A DNA stretch of 64,000 nt, taken from an uncultured Nitrospira sp. Its GTDB lineage: Bacteria; Nitrospirota; Nitrospiria; Nitrospirales; Nitrospiraceae. Under the pieces are notes generated by a model that was not told the DNA's origin, did no database searches, and worked only from the letters and a program-made list of their open reading frames with translations. Of the stretch, positions 36,810-46,166 are shown piece by piece (position 1 is the stretch's first letter; the number at the start of each line of letters is the position of its first letter). The translations under genes and the position numbers were made by a program. The stretch is taken from the NCBI GenBank assembly GCA_902500785.1, contig CABVRW010000005.1:18908-82907 (forward strand), read 5' to 3'.

Positions 36810-37694
36810 ATGCCGAATTGGTTCTCACAGTCTCCTCAATCAGACTCAGTCGTCATCACCGGAGCCTCCACCGGCATTGGGGCGGCTTGCGCGCTGGCCC
36901 TCGACAAGCTGGGATACCGCGTCTTCGCAGGCGTGCGCAACCCCCTGGACGGTGAACGGCTCCAGCAGCAAGCCGGACCGCGCCTCATGCCGATTCGCCT
37001 CGACGTCACCGATCCCGCCTCGATTTCAGCAGCCAGTCATACCGTCGCAGCCATGGTGGGGGAATACGGCCTCGCCGGCCTACTGAACAATGCCGGGATC
37101 GGCGTCGCCGGACCGATCGAACTCTTGCCCTTGGCCGACTGGCGGCGGCAATTCGAGGTGAACGTGATCGGTCTCATCGCAGTCACCCAAACGTTTCTCC
37201 CGTTGATCCGTAAGGGGCGAGGACGCATCATCAACATGGGGTCCATTGCCGGACGAGCCTCCATGCCGTTCATGGCCCCCTATGCCGCGTCGAAACACGC
37301 GCTCGAAGCGATCACCGATGCCCTGCGCCTCGAACTCCAACCCTGGAGCATCCGTGTCTCGCTCATCACACCCGGCGCCATCGCCACGCCGATTTGGGGC
37401 AAGACCAGAAAAGAAGTCGACGCGTGGGACGCCGCCTGGGGGCAGGACTACAAAAGCATGTACCAAGACGGCTTCACCCGCATCAAGGACGCGGCCACCG
37501 CGGCGGGCGAGCAGGCACAACCGGCCAGCGTGGTGGCCGAAGCCGTGACACACGCGCTGCGATCGAGATGGCCGAAGACACGTTATCTCATTGGCTCGGA
37601 CGCAGCTATCCGCGCCTACCTGGCGCTGCTCCTTCCAGATCGCCTCAACGATTGGCTGGTCACCCGAATCGTCAAGCTTCCCCCGCGCCGCTGA
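36810..37694 (+). CDS. Short-chain dehydrogenase/reductase
   Basis: Classical SDR of 294 residues. Seen: VVITGASTGIGAACALAL (TGxxxGxG), NNAGIGVAGP, NMGSIAGRASMPFMAPY with catalytic Ser, and Tyr and Lys in YAASKHALE. The extended C-terminus resembles hydroxysteroid/retinol-dehydrogenase-like members. The substrate cannot be read. It converges with the lipoprotein gene at 37701, six bases away. Confidence 0.87.
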   Translation: MPNWFSQSPQSDSVVITGASTGIGAACALALDKLGYRVFAGVRNPLDGERLQQQAGPRLMPIRLDVTDPASISAASHTVAAMVGEYGLAGLLNNAGIGVAGPIELLPLADWRRQFEVNVIGLIAVTQTFLPLIRKGRGRIINMGSIAGRASMPFMAPYAASKHALEAITDALRLELQPWSIRVSLITPGAIATPIWGKTRKEVDAWDAAWGQDYKSMYQDGFTRIKDAATAAGEQAQPASVVAEAVTHALRSRWPKTRYLIGSDAAIRAYLALLLPDRLNDWLVTRIVKLPPRR

Positions 37695-37700
37695 CGCCCC

Positions 37701-38492
37701 TCAGCGTTCGTTCAATCTGACCATATCGATGACCTGTCCCTGCCCGTCGAGATAGACCGACACCAGGGCGTTCGGGTCCAGCTGTTCAATCGCCGGCTGA
37801 AGCAGCGGACGCACGGGAAAGGATTGAATATAATCGATCTTCATCCTGAGACGCATGCGCCCGTCACCGATGGTGACGAACGCGCCCTCCAGGCGACGCC
37901 GCGGCGCGCGCAGCGAAGACCCGACCGCCAACTCACGTGGTTTGCCCAACGAAAACACATCGACGAGCAGATACGCTCGATCGACGGCAAAATCGGCGGC
38001 TTCTCCGACCTCGAGTTTGGCGAGCTTCTCCATGGCCACCGTGCGCGCATAGAACCCCACATCCCGTCCCGTATCAAGGCGGATCGTCACCCGTTCCTTC
38101 TGAGGGTTGAACGATTTCCCCAGTGAACCCCGAAAAATTTTCGTGGGGGACATGATGGCCGGTCGCTGATAGGTCACAATTTCGTCGCGATCATTCACCA
38201 TGATCTCCACCGCCCCACCCACCTGCAGGCCACGGGCTTCATCCCCGCCGGCTTCAAGCGAAAGATAGCGCGGCGCCCGCTCCCCGGTGTCGACCTGCAC
38301 CCGATCGCCGGAGATGCGGCTGATGGTGCCCTTCACAAGCCGAGCGCTCGGCAGGATGCCCGGCACCGGTTTCAACTCCTCAATGCTGAGCCCATGGATG
38401 AGCATGGCAGAGCTGCCGCACCCGGCAACAACCCACCCCATGAGAATCGCACCGATCAGAACAGAATGTTTCCTGTGTTTCGCGCGCATCAT
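37701..38492 (-). CDS. Uncharacterised lipoprotein
   Basis: Lipoprotein of 263 residues, no family recognised. Signal with lipobox WVVAGC (Cys near residue 25). The rest is beta-rich with repeated basic/acidic strands such as LVKGTISRISGDRVQVDTGE, VTIRLDTGRDVGFYA and VSVYLDGQGQVIDMV, reminiscent of small OB or SH3-like barrels. The start is the first of two ATGs (MMRAKH) with GGAG upstream; the frame is open nine codons earlier. No operon partner. Confidence 0.72.
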   Translation of the reverse strand: MMRAKHRKHSVLIGAILMGWVVAGCGSSAMLIHGLSIEELKPVPGILPSARLVKGTISRISGDRVQVDTGERAPRYLSLEAGGDEARGLQVGGAVEIMVNDRDEIVTYQRPAIMSPTKIFRGSLGKSFNPQKERVTIRLDTGRDVGFYARTVAMEKLAKLEVGEAADFAVDRAYLLVDVFSLGKPRELAVGSSLRAPRRRLEGAFVTIGDGRMRLRMKIDYIQSFPVRPLLQPAIEQLDPNALVSVYLDGQGQVIDMVRLNER

Positions 38493-38699
38493 GCCCGTGC
38501 TCCATACTGACGACGCCAATCATAGAACAAAACGGGTTCAGGAGGCGAGGTTCGACGGTTGGAGGACGAGGACTGTTCCTGGTTCATTCGGAAACTTGAT
38601 CGCCATCGGACATCCTTGTACCATCACCACTCATAGCCAAGGCTGCGGGCCGCTTTAATACCGACACATCGTGTGAATTGATCGCGGCGGATGGTGCAA

Positions 38700-38725
38700 C
38701 CATCGAGTTATTCCGCAGCCTGTTA
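38700..38725 (+). repeat. Dispersed intergenic repeat, copy 2
   Basis: A 26-base stretch beginning CCATCGAGTTATTCCGCAGC. It matches the copy at 12561-12586 at 23 of 26 positions and lies 31 bases before the proposed start of the RMD1/YagE gene. Confidence 0.6.
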
Positions 38726-38756
38726 CGGATTCTCACCCGCAATCGAACGGTCACTC

Positions 38757-39875
38757 ATGTCATCCTCTGAGGCCTCCCCACTGTCGATCGAAGAGGGGAC
38801 CTGTTATGCCCTGTTCGCCTACGACATTGGATTGGCCATCAACCTCGATGAGGCGGAACGGCACGTCACGGCGATCAAGGAGCGCGGGCGTATCCGCCAC
38901 AAGGCGCGGGCCCCGCACTATTTCGACTATCGTCCCCCGCCGCTGCGACTGACGCAGGACACCGTCGCGCTGACCTTCGGCGAGTACCGATCGAGCGGAG
39001 CCGTGGAGGTGATGCTGTACGACTTCGGCGCGGTCACCGTCATTTATCGCATTCCGATCAACGGCTCGTTTGAAAGCCTCTTGAGCTTGAGTGAATCGCT
39101 CTACGAAAACGAGACGCTGCTGGCGGAATCGCGCCACCGCCTGGATCAACTGGTGCGCGACATCCGTCCGGCGATCGACCGGGCATCCACCTCGCGTGAG
39201 GTCGAGGACTATCTGATTTTTTCCGTCGAACGGTGCGCGCCGTCGGTCATCCAAACCTTCGAAGCGTCCTATGATCCGCTGTTTGCCCACGTCCTTCGGA
39301 GCGAACGCACGAGGCTCTCCGACCAGGAAATTCACGAAGCGACCTCGTGCCGCATCTCTTTCAGCCGGGATGATATGACCCTGATCGACTGGAATGCCGC
39401 ACTCGTCTTCGGGCAGGACATGGACGACGTGCGGGCGGTGCTGGAATTTGTGAACGTGGAGCTACTCGAAATGCGCGCCCTGGATGAGCAGCTCGATATG
39501 GCACTCGACCAGGGCTATGAAGCGCTGACTCGGAAAACCGGCGTGACCTCATGGCTGCCCGGTTCACATGAAGTCGCGCTGACGCATATCGGACAATTGC
39601 AGGTCGACAGCGCCGTGCTTTTCGAACGCGTGACCAACACGCTCAAGCTGCTCGGCGATCAATACCTGGCTCGCGTCTATCGATCCGCCTCTCAGCGCTT
39701 TCACCTGGAAGCCTGGGACGCCAGCATCATCAGGAAACTGCAGACCCTGGAGAGCATCTACGGGAAAATGACCGACCGGGCGACGACTCAACGGATGGAA
39801 GTGCTCGAATGGATCATCATCGTGTTAATTGCCATTTCCATCGCCATTTCGTTTCTACCCATGGCCGGCCATTGA
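38757..39875 (+). CDS. RMD1/YagE (DUF155) family membrane protein
   Basis: Protein of 372 residues. Seen: an N-terminal CYALFAYDIGLAINLDEAE, MLYDFGAVTVIYRI (equivalent to the family's GVVVFWG strand), a long helical middle, and a C-terminal RMEVLEWIIIVLIAISIAISFL membrane helix, the typical tail anchor of DUF155. Eukaryotic relatives are mitochondrial (RMND1, Rmd1); the bacterial role is unknown. I start at MSSSEAS because the preceding 22 codons overlap the dispersed repeat; an ATG at 38691 is the alternative. Confidence 0.83.
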   Translation: MSSSEASPLSIEEGTCYALFAYDIGLAINLDEAERHVTAIKERGRIRHKARAPHYFDYRPPPLRLTQDTVALTFGEYRSSGAVEVMLYDFGAVTVIYRIPINGSFESLLSLSESLYENETLLAESRHRLDQLVRDIRPAIDRASTSREVEDYLIFSVERCAPSVIQTFEASYDPLFAHVLRSERTRLSDQEIHEATSCRISFSRDDMTLIDWNAALVFGQDMDDVRAVLEFVNVELLEMRALDEQLDMALDQGYEALTRKTGVTSWLPGSHEVALTHIGQLQVDSAVLFERVTNTLKLLGDQYLARVYRSASQRFHLEAWDASIIRKLQTLESIYGKMTDRATTQRMEVLEWIIIVLIAISIAISFLPMAGH

Positions 39876-40003
39876 TCGCTGTCCATCGTCCTACCGAAGG
39901 GCCCGTTGAGAGGACCCTCCCGTCCGATCGGCTCGGACTAGGCATCCAGGAACAGGTGTGCTAGAACGCTCTGCTGCTGAACGCGACCGTCTGCTCCAAA
40001 CCG

Positions 40004-41203
40004 ATGCATCATTCGCTCATGACCAGATTGTTCCGCCGCGGGATCGGCATCCTCTTCGTCCTGAGCCTCACCGGCTGCCTGTCTCCCCCCACGCTGAACC
40101 GCGCGGTTCTCGCTTATGACGACGCCATTAACGACGCGATCTCAAAACAACTGTTGATCAATATCGCCAGGGCTCACCATCACGAACCCATTCACTTCAC
40201 CGGGGTGGCCAACGTGGCAGCCACCTTCGATTTTCGCATCAGCGCCGGCGCCACACCCGCGCTGACCGGCGAGCATGGCCGTACGCTGGTCCCCCTGTTC
40301 GGAGGATCGATCGCCGAGAATCCCACCATCAGCATCACGCCGATCGAGGGCGAAGAATTCACCAAACGCCTCCTGGCGCCGTTCCAGGAAAGCAAACTCA
40401 CCCTCCTGCTCCGGCAAGGCGTCGACATCGATCTCCTGCTGCGGCTCATGGCCAAAGAAGTCCGTCTGAAGACCAAGGGCGAAGAAGTCGCTTATCGCAA
40501 CAGCCCGTCCGACAAAGACGGCTATGACATGTTTCGCAAGGTCGTGCTGCACCTCTCGGCGATTCAGGATGCCAACCGCCTATACGCAGAAGTCTTGACG
40601 TTCGAACGTACCTGGACCATTCCGGCCGAGGCGGTGACGGCGGAAGGATTCCTCGCCCTGGAACAGCAGTACCTGATTGCGTACGATTCCGTCCGTCGCA
40701 CCTACACGCTGCGAAAACCAATGTCCGGACGGGTCCTGATCACGAACTACGATCCCGCCACACTCCCGGAGACGGAACGAATCCGTTTACACGAAACGGC
40801 GGATCAACGGCCGGTCAACGATGTCTCGTTCGACATTCGAGCCGGGCGCTATGGCGGAGACTGGCCCTTGCAGGGGGATTTCAGGCTGCGAAGCTTCAAC
40901 GCCATGTTGAATTTCTTGGGACTGTCGGTCGACGAGGACAAAGAGTACGTGGTGGAGAAGGACCCGCGCACACCACCCGTTGCTGAGAATCCGGTGAAAA
41001 CCATGGACCTGCTCCTTCTGGACCGGGGTCCCGACGAGGGGGACATGGCCGCGAAATCCCACGGTCGCTACTATGCGGTCAACTCACAGGGACCTCAGGC
41101 GCGTTGGAACCGCGAAGCCTTCAAGCTGCTCTCCCAACTGTTTCAGATGACGGTCACCGACATCCCGCGAACCGGCGTGCCCAGCATTACGATCGCGAAA
41201 TAA
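40004..41203 (+). CDS. Uncharacterised lipoprotein
   Basis: Predicted lipoprotein of 399 residues, no named family recognised. Signal with lipobox SLTGC (Cys near residue 25), then a segment AYDDAINDAISKQLLINIARA, a central FQESKLTLLLRQGVDIDLLLRLM and a C-terminal SLFKLL-like region AFKLLSQLFQMTVTD. Mostly soluble alpha/beta composition. An ATG five codons in (MTRLFRR) is an alternative start. A DUF481 outer-membrane gene follows after 155 bases on the same strand, so a joint envelope role is possible. Confidence 0.72.
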   Translation: MHHSLMTRLFRRGIGILFVLSLTGCLSPPTLNRAVLAYDDAINDAISKQLLINIARAHHHEPIHFTGVANVAATFDFRISAGATPALTGEHGRTLVPLFGGSIAENPTISITPIEGEEFTKRLLAPFQESKLTLLLRQGVDIDLLLRLMAKEVRLKTKGEEVAYRNSPSDKDGYDMFRKVVLHLSAIQDANRLYAEVLTFERTWTIPAEAVTAEGFLALEQQYLIAYDSVRRTYTLRKPMSGRVLITNYDPATLPETERIRLHETADQRPVNDVSFDIRAGRYGGDWPLQGDFRLRSFNAMLNFLGLSVDEDKEYVVEKDPRTPPVAENPVKTMDLLLLDRGPDEGDMAAKSHGRYYAVNSQGPQARWNREAFKLLSQLFQMTVTDIPRTGVPSITIAK

Positions 41204-41358
41204 TCCGCTCCTCGCAGGACTCCCCCTCGCGTCATTTTTCCCGGCTCCGTCCCTTGCAACTCCACGGCGATTTCAATTAGGGTGGGCTTGCTCAAACAGA
41301 TCGCGGCAACCAGCCCCATGTCGCAGTTGCAAGCCTATCTGTATTCCGATTCATATCC

Positions 41359-42384
41359 ATGCGGCGCCATCGTCTCCACCAATCCCTGCCCTGGCAGTGG
41401 ATCACGCTTACCCTCACCATCTGGCTCTCGACGCCTTGCTGGGCGGACGAGGTGTTTATGCTCAACGGCGACCGCCTCACCGGCAGGATCGAAAAAGTAG
41501 AAGAAAATATTCTGACGCTGCAGACGGACTACGGCAACACCATCAGGATCGACTGGACCAAGGTGAAACGAGTGACCTCCGACAGCTCCCTGAATGTGCT
41601 GGTGCCGGACCAATCTCGGGATGTGATCCGCGATTTCTTCTACGGCGCGAACGGCATCAAGCAGGTCACCGAATTGGGACCGGATACTCCGATACCCCTG
41701 GCGGACGTTACCGCCATCAATCTCGAACCGATCAGGCTGGCGGGCACAGTCACGGTCGGAGGAAACAGCACTTCCGGCAACAGCAGCACCAAGGCCTTCA
41801 ACGGCGCCACGCTCTTTACCGTGTATGCCTACCGGCAGCGGCTGTTAGTCGAAGGCAAATACAATTATGGGCAAGCCGGGGATCAGGTCACGGCCAGAAA
41901 CTCATTGGCAAGTCTGAAACACCATTACTTTTTGAGCAAGCAAATATTTGTTGAAACGTTCGGCCTGCTCGAAAAGGACACCTTGCAACAGTTGCAACTC
42001 CGCACCACAATCGGCAGCGGCTTGGGCTATCAGTTTTATGAAAGTCCCCGCACAATCCTCTCGCTCTCCGTCGGTCTGGCCTATGTGAGCACACATTTCA
42101 CTACCGCGCCGAACATCCAGACCCCTTCCGGACGCTGGGGCCTTCGGTGGGAACATACGCTTTTGCCTGATCGAGTCAAGTTCTTCCATCGGCACGAAGG
42201 GTTCTGGGACGTCTATGCCGGAAATGCATTCCGCATCAACGCCGACCAGGGAATTCGCATCACGGTCTACAAGAATCTGTTCTTCAACGTGGAATATGAT
42301 CTTCGACTGAACACGCAACCGGCGCCGGGACGGCAAAAGCTTGATGAAGCCATCATTTTTGGCGTGGGCTATGAACTCAAGTAA
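41359..42384 (+). CDS. DUF481-family outer-membrane protein
   Basis: Exported protein of 341 residues. Signal peptide about 1-29 (WITLTLTIWLSTPCWA). A small beta domain about 30-115 (DEVFMLNGDRLTGRIEKVE, an LSm/SH3-like strand pattern) precedes a DUF481 beta-barrel about 125-341 with GNSTSGNSSTKAFNGA, YNYGQAGDQVTARN and a final aromatic-rich strand. DUF481 proteins (YdiY-like) are small barrels of unknown transport role. It converges with the flavoprotein gene 18 bases away. Confidence 0.87.
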   Translation: MRRHRLHQSLPWQWITLTLTIWLSTPCWADEVFMLNGDRLTGRIEKVEENILTLQTDYGNTIRIDWTKVKRVTSDSSLNVLVPDQSRDVIRDFFYGANGIKQVTELGPDTPIPLADVTAINLEPIRLAGTVTVGGNSTSGNSSTKAFNGATLFTVYAYRQRLLVEGKYNYGQAGDQVTARNSLASLKHHYFLSKQIFVETFGLLEKDTLQQLQLRTTIGSGLGYQFYESPRTILSLSVGLAYVSTHFTTAPNIQTPSGRWGLRWEHTLLPDRVKFFHRHEGFWDVYAGNAFRINADQGIRITVYKNLFFNVEYDLRLNTQPAPGRQKLDEAIIFGVGYELK

Positions 42385-42402
42385 CCGCGTGGCCCCGGCC
42401 GG

Positions 42403-43686
42403 TCATGTCACACTCGACGCCGCGGCACGGCCTGCCACCAGGCCGGTCGCCCAGGCCCATTGAAAATTGAACCCGCCGATCCGCCCGTCGCAATCGAGGG
42501 CCTCCCCCACCACATACAGACCGGGCACAACCTTCGATTCCATCGTGCGGAAGTTGATCTCTTCCAGGGGAATCCCTCCGGCCGTCACTTCAGCAAAGTT
42601 CCACCCTCGATCGCGCACGACAGGAAATCGAAACCGGGTGAGGACTGTCAGGAGACGATCACGGTCGGCGCGCGACACCTGCGCACCCGCCTGCTGAGGA
42701 TCGCTTTCCGCCCGGCGGCAGAACGCCTCGGCGCATCGCTCGGGGAGTATCTCCGTGAGCAGCTTCAACAGCGACCGCCGCGGGCTCTTGGCAACCTGGG
42801 CAAGAAACCACTCGCGCGCCTGATCCGTCGTTCGGCCAGGCAGAAAATTCCCATACACCTCGACCGACTCACCTCGCTCCCTGGCCACAGTCCAGAACCG
42901 ACTCGCATCCATCACCACCGGCCCGCTAATTCCGAAATGCGTCCAGAGCAGACTGCCCGTCCGCCGATCGACCGACCGGCCCTCCACCATCGTCTGTACT
43001 TCCACCTCCTGAGACAGCCCGGAGAGGCCCGTATGAACACAGCCGTCGTCGAGGACCAGGGCGACCAGCGCCGGAACGGTCGGGGTTACCCGATGTCCTA
43101 GGCGGCGCGCAAGTCCATAGCCTGATCCGTCGCTCCCCGTGCGCGGCAACGACTGTCCGCCGGTGGCCAGAATGAGGCGTTTCGCAAGGGTCTCGCCCTG
43201 TTGATGGCGTATGAGAAATCTGGCCGTCCCGCTGGTGTCCGGTGCATCTGCGCAGTCTATGCGGACAATATCCGAGACACGATGGCTCGGGCGGAGCACC
43301 ACGCCGAGCTCCAAGCTGCGAGCGAGCAACGCATCGAGCACCGTCCGTGCCGTATCGGTTACGGGAAACAGTTTACCGGTCTCCTCACGCTTGAGCTCGA
43401 CACCGAGCGATGCAAACCATCGGACGGTCGCCTCCACAGGAAAAGCCGCCAACACGTTGCGGACGAGATGGCGGACACCGAAAAAATCATCCGGCGTCAC
43501 CACATGATGGGTCACATTGCAGCGGCCTCCGCCGGAGACCAGGATTTTAGCCCCGATGGTCTTCGCTCCATCCAGCAACTCAATGGTGAGATGCCGTCCG
43601 TGCTCTGCTGAAAAAATCGCAGCGGCAAGACCGGCGGCCCCGGCACCCACGATGCAAAGATCGACTGTTACAGAACGTCCCGACAC
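42403..43686 (-). CDS. HI0933/BaiN-type NAD(P)/FAD-dependent flavoprotein
   Basis: Flavoprotein of 427 residues. Seen: the FAD-binding CIVGAGAAGLAAAIFSAEHG at the N-terminus, the family signature KILVSGGGRCNVTH near residue 48, RLILATGGQSLPRTGSDGSGYG and C-terminal GLYVVGEALDCDGRIGGFN. Relatives include BaiN and so-called aminoacetone oxidases; the physiological substrate is usually unknown. It is a distant paralogue of the gene at 44544. Confidence 0.9.
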   Translation of the reverse strand: MSGRSVTVDLCIVGAGAAGLAAAIFSAEHGRHLTIELLDGAKTIGAKILVSGGGRCNVTHHVVTPDDFFGVRHLVRNVLAAFPVEATVRWFASLGVELKREETGKLFPVTDTARTVLDALLARSLELGVVLRPSHRVSDIVRIDCADAPDTSGTARFLIRHQQGETLAKRLILATGGQSLPRTGSDGSGYGLARRLGHRVTPTVPALVALVLDDGCVHTGLSGLSQEVEVQTMVEGRSVDRRTGSLLWTHFGISGPVVMDASRFWTVARERGESVEVYGNFLPGRTTDQAREWFLAQVAKSPRRSLLKLLTEILPERCAEAFCRRAESDPQQAGAQVSRADRDRLLTVLTRFRFPVVRDRGWNFAEVTAGGIPLEEINFRTMESKVVPGLYVVGEALDCDGRIGGFNFQWAWATGLVAGRAAASSVT

Positions 43687-43996
43687 GACTCACCCGTTTG
43701 AAGACGATCCACCATCGTTCGCGCCGCAAGAAGGTACCATGATGCCGCCCACACTCCTCCTCGACACAGGATGACCGCACCGATTCTCTCTGTCCTCGGA
43801 ACGGTCCACCATCGGCATCCTTGATCGGGATTTGAGTACAGGGACGCTCGCCTCGTCACCCTATCGGCGCATCCAGCTGTAGCCACAGGCGCGTGACGCG
43901 TGTGTGGTAATTGACGTATCTCGTGAACGGTGACGCGCCTCTCGTCGAGCCGAGATGCCGCCTCATGAGATGCGAACAAGGGGATACGAGAGCGTG
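43687..43996. other. Intergenic region, nothing recognised
   Basis: About 310 bases between two minus-strand genes. The frames here are GC-rich reading-frame shadows. Neither a terminator nor a gene is evident. Confidence 0.5.
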
Positions 43997-44557
43997 TCAT
44001 ACCGACTTCAGAAGACCTTCGAGGAGCGCGAGACCGGCAGGCCAGTCGCCGAGACCGCTGCTCGCATTGATGTGGCCGACTGCGCCCGCCTCCGCGAAGG
44101 CACTGCCCCAGTCGGTCGCGCAACGCCGCGCATATGGAACAGACCCGAACGGATCATCGCTGCTGGCGACGACCACACTGGGAAAGCGAAGCCTGTCGGA
44201 AGGAACCGGCTGAAACCCTTGTGCGGCCGTCGGAAACAGGGGTCCTGCCGGATCGGGGACTGCTACCAGAAAGGCAGCGCGCACGGGAACTTGGGTGCGC
44301 TGCGCCCAGTGGACGACCAGCAGACAGCCCATGCTATGGGCGATCAGGACAGGCGGTGCGGAGAGACGGGCCATGGCGGCATCAAGGCCCTGCAACCATT
44401 CCTCACAGATCGGACGATCCCAATCACGCTGCCGCACCCGCTGCCAACGGAGATGCCGCTGCTCCCACAAGGTTTGCCAATGATCAGGTCCGGAATTGCC
44501 GATGCCCGGAACCACCAGGGCCACAACCCCATTGGTTGTCGAGCTACGACCTGACAC
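43997..44557 (-). CDS. RBBP9/YdeN-type alpha/beta hydrolase
   Basis: Serine-hydrolase-like protein of 186 residues, the normal length of the RBBP9/YdeN family. Seen: VVPGIGNSGPDHWQTLW at the N-terminus, the nucleophile elbow IAHSMGCLL near residue 74, the acid region VVASSDDPFGS near residue 125 and the histidine in GAVGHINASSGLGDW near residue 157. I chose the GTG at 44557, which has AAGGAG ten bases upstream and gives the family length; the frame is open further upstream but inside the preceding gene. It overlaps the end of that flavoprotein gene by 14 bases, so the two are coupled. Confidence 0.85.
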   Translation of the reverse strand: MSGRSSTTNGVVALVVPGIGNSGPDHWQTLWEQRHLRWQRVRQRDWDRPICEEWLQGLDAAMARLSAPPVLIAHSMGCLLVVHWAQRTQVPVRAAFLVAVPDPAGPLFPTAAQGFQPVPSDRLRFPSVVVASSDDPFGSVPYARRCATDWGSAFAEAGAVGHINASSGLGDWPAGLALLEGLLKSV

Positions 44558-45782
44558 GTCCTGCACGCTCCTTGAACCAAGCGATCGCGCCGGCACCGGC
44601 AATGCGCCCGCTGGCGAAACAGGCCGTGAGCAGATATCCGCCCGTCGGCGCTTCCCAATCCAACATTTCTCCCGCGCAGAACAACCCCGGCAGGGCACGC
44701 ACCATCAGCCGCTTGTCGAGGGCCTTAAACTCCACGCCGCCGGCTGTGCTGATCGCTTCCTCCAGGGGGCGAGGGGAAGCCAGCGTGAGCGGCAACGATT
44801 TAATCGACGCCGCCAGACGAGTCGGATCGGCGAAATCCTCTTTCGACACCAGCTCACGAAGCAGGCCGGATTTCACGCCTTCAATGTGCGCGCGCCGCTG
44901 CAGATGCGTCGCCATGGTCCGTTTCCCGCGCGGCTGGGACAGATCCTTGATGAGGCGCGGCAGTTCCCGGTCGGGCGCGAGATCCAATCGAAGCGTGCCA
45001 CGGCCCGTGGCCTGAATCTCATCACGGAGACAGGACGCCACCGCGTAAATCACGCCGCCCTCGACGCCGGTCTCAGTGATCACGAATTCTCCCATGCGGC
45101 GCATCACCGCGCCCGTCGGCGATTTTGCGACCACCCCCACGGTTTTGACCGGATGACCGGCGAATTTCGCGCGAAAGTGTTCGGTCCATCCCACATCAAA
45201 ACCACAGTTGGCCGGCTGTAATGGAGCGACCGGAACGGTTCGCTCGGCAAGCAACGGCACCCAGGCGCCATCAGACCCGAGTTTGGGCCAACTGCCGCCA
45301 CCCAGGGCGAGAATGACCGCATCCGCCTCCGCAGATTTAGCTCCGTGCGGCGTCTCGAAGCAGGGCGCCCCCGCACCATCCCACCCGCGCCAGCGATGCC
45401 GTACCTGCACCGTCAACCCTGCCTGACGCAACCGACGGAGCCAGGCCCGTAAGAGCGGCGCGGCCTTCATATCGGCGGGGAAGATCCGCCCGGACGAGCC
45501 CACAAACGTCTCGACACCCAGGTCTTGTGCCCATGCACGAAGGGCCTCCGGCCCGAATACATTGAGCCAGGGCGCGACCTTCGTCGTGCGCTCACCATAC
45601 CGCGCGAGAAAGACATCCGCCGGATCGGAATGGGTCAGGTTGAGCCCACCCTTGCCGGCCAGCAGAAACTTACGGCCGACCGAGGCCATGGCATCATACA
45701 GCGTGACCGACGCGCCTCCGGCCAGCGCAGTCTCCGCCGCCATGAGTCCAGCCGGTCCTCCACCGATGATCGCGATTTTCAT
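44544..45782 (-). CDS. TIGR03862-type flavoprotein (HI0933 superfamily)
   Basis: FAD protein of 412 residues. Seen: IAIIGGGPAGLMAAETAL, KFLLAGKGGLNLTHSDP (counterpart of the GGGRCNVT signature), VGSSGRIFPADMKAAPLLRAW, ALGGGSWPKLGSDGAW and the C-terminal FCAGEMLDWEAPTGGYLL. The FAD domain is interrupted by a domain of the HI0933 type. The substrate is unknown. It follows the DUF202 gene by 24 bases and overlaps the hydrolase gene downstream. Confidence 0.9.
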   Translation of the reverse strand: MKIAIIGGGPAGLMAAETALAGGASVTLYDAMASVGRKFLLAGKGGLNLTHSDPADVFLARYGERTTKVAPWLNVFGPEALRAWAQDLGVETFVGSSGRIFPADMKAAPLLRAWLRRLRQAGLTVQVRHRWRGWDGAGAPCFETPHGAKSAEADAVILALGGGSWPKLGSDGAWVPLLAERTVPVAPLQPANCGFDVGWTEHFRAKFAGHPVKTVGVVAKSPTGAVMRRMGEFVITETGVEGGVIYAVASCLRDEIQATGRGTLRLDLAPDRELPRLIKDLSQPRGKRTMATHLQRRAHIEGVKSGLLRELVSKEDFADPTRLAASIKSLPLTLASPRPLEEAISTAGGVEFKALDKRLMVRALPGLFCAGEMLDWEAPTGGYLLTACFASGRIAGAGAIAWFKERAGRVRS

Positions 45783-45806
45783 CGTTCCACCAATCTCTCC
45801 AGCCCG

Positions 45807-46079
45807 CTATTGTTGTCCTCGACTGATCTCCGCCTTGATGGTCAGGAACCGTCGAACCCCGATTCCCAGCAACAGTGCACCTGCCGCCAGCGACAGCCCG
45901 CCCAGGACTCGAAAGGTCGGCTGCTCAAACCACCAAAGGGCGGGGATGCCGACCGCGAAGAGGCCCAACGCGGTCCTGATATAGGCTAATAGAGTCCGTT
46001 CGTTGGCCAGCTCGGTCCGTTGACGAGCCAAACGATCTCGAACCAATGGGTCTTCCCCCTGCGGCATCATCTCCTCCAC
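45807..46079 (-). CDS. DUF202 (YidH-like) membrane protein
   Basis: Inner-membrane protein of 90 residues. Seen: the family signature LANERTLLAYIRTALGLFAVG near residues 25-45, continuing into the first helix, and a second helix about 57-75 (LGGLSLAAGALLLGIGV). Function unknown. It probably heads the minus-strand unit with the TIGR03862 flavoprotein and the hydrolase. Confidence 0.88.
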   Translation of the reverse strand: MEEMMPQGEDPLVRDRLARQRTELANERTLLAYIRTALGLFAVGIPALWWFEQPTFRVLGGLSLAAGALLLGIGVRRFLTIKAEISRGQQ

Positions 46080-46166
46080 ACAGGCGCCGCACGATAGCTC
46101 ATTAGAGGATGAAGTCTCAAGGCGTGAGACCGACCGGTGGCATGGAAGGGCCCAGTCCGTGGCCGA

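Noticed and set aside
43668..44123. A 151-residue minus-strand frame overlapping the hydrolase gene
   Set aside because: It overlaps the RBBP9-type gene in another frame and is Arg/Ser/Cys-rich, typical of a shadow.
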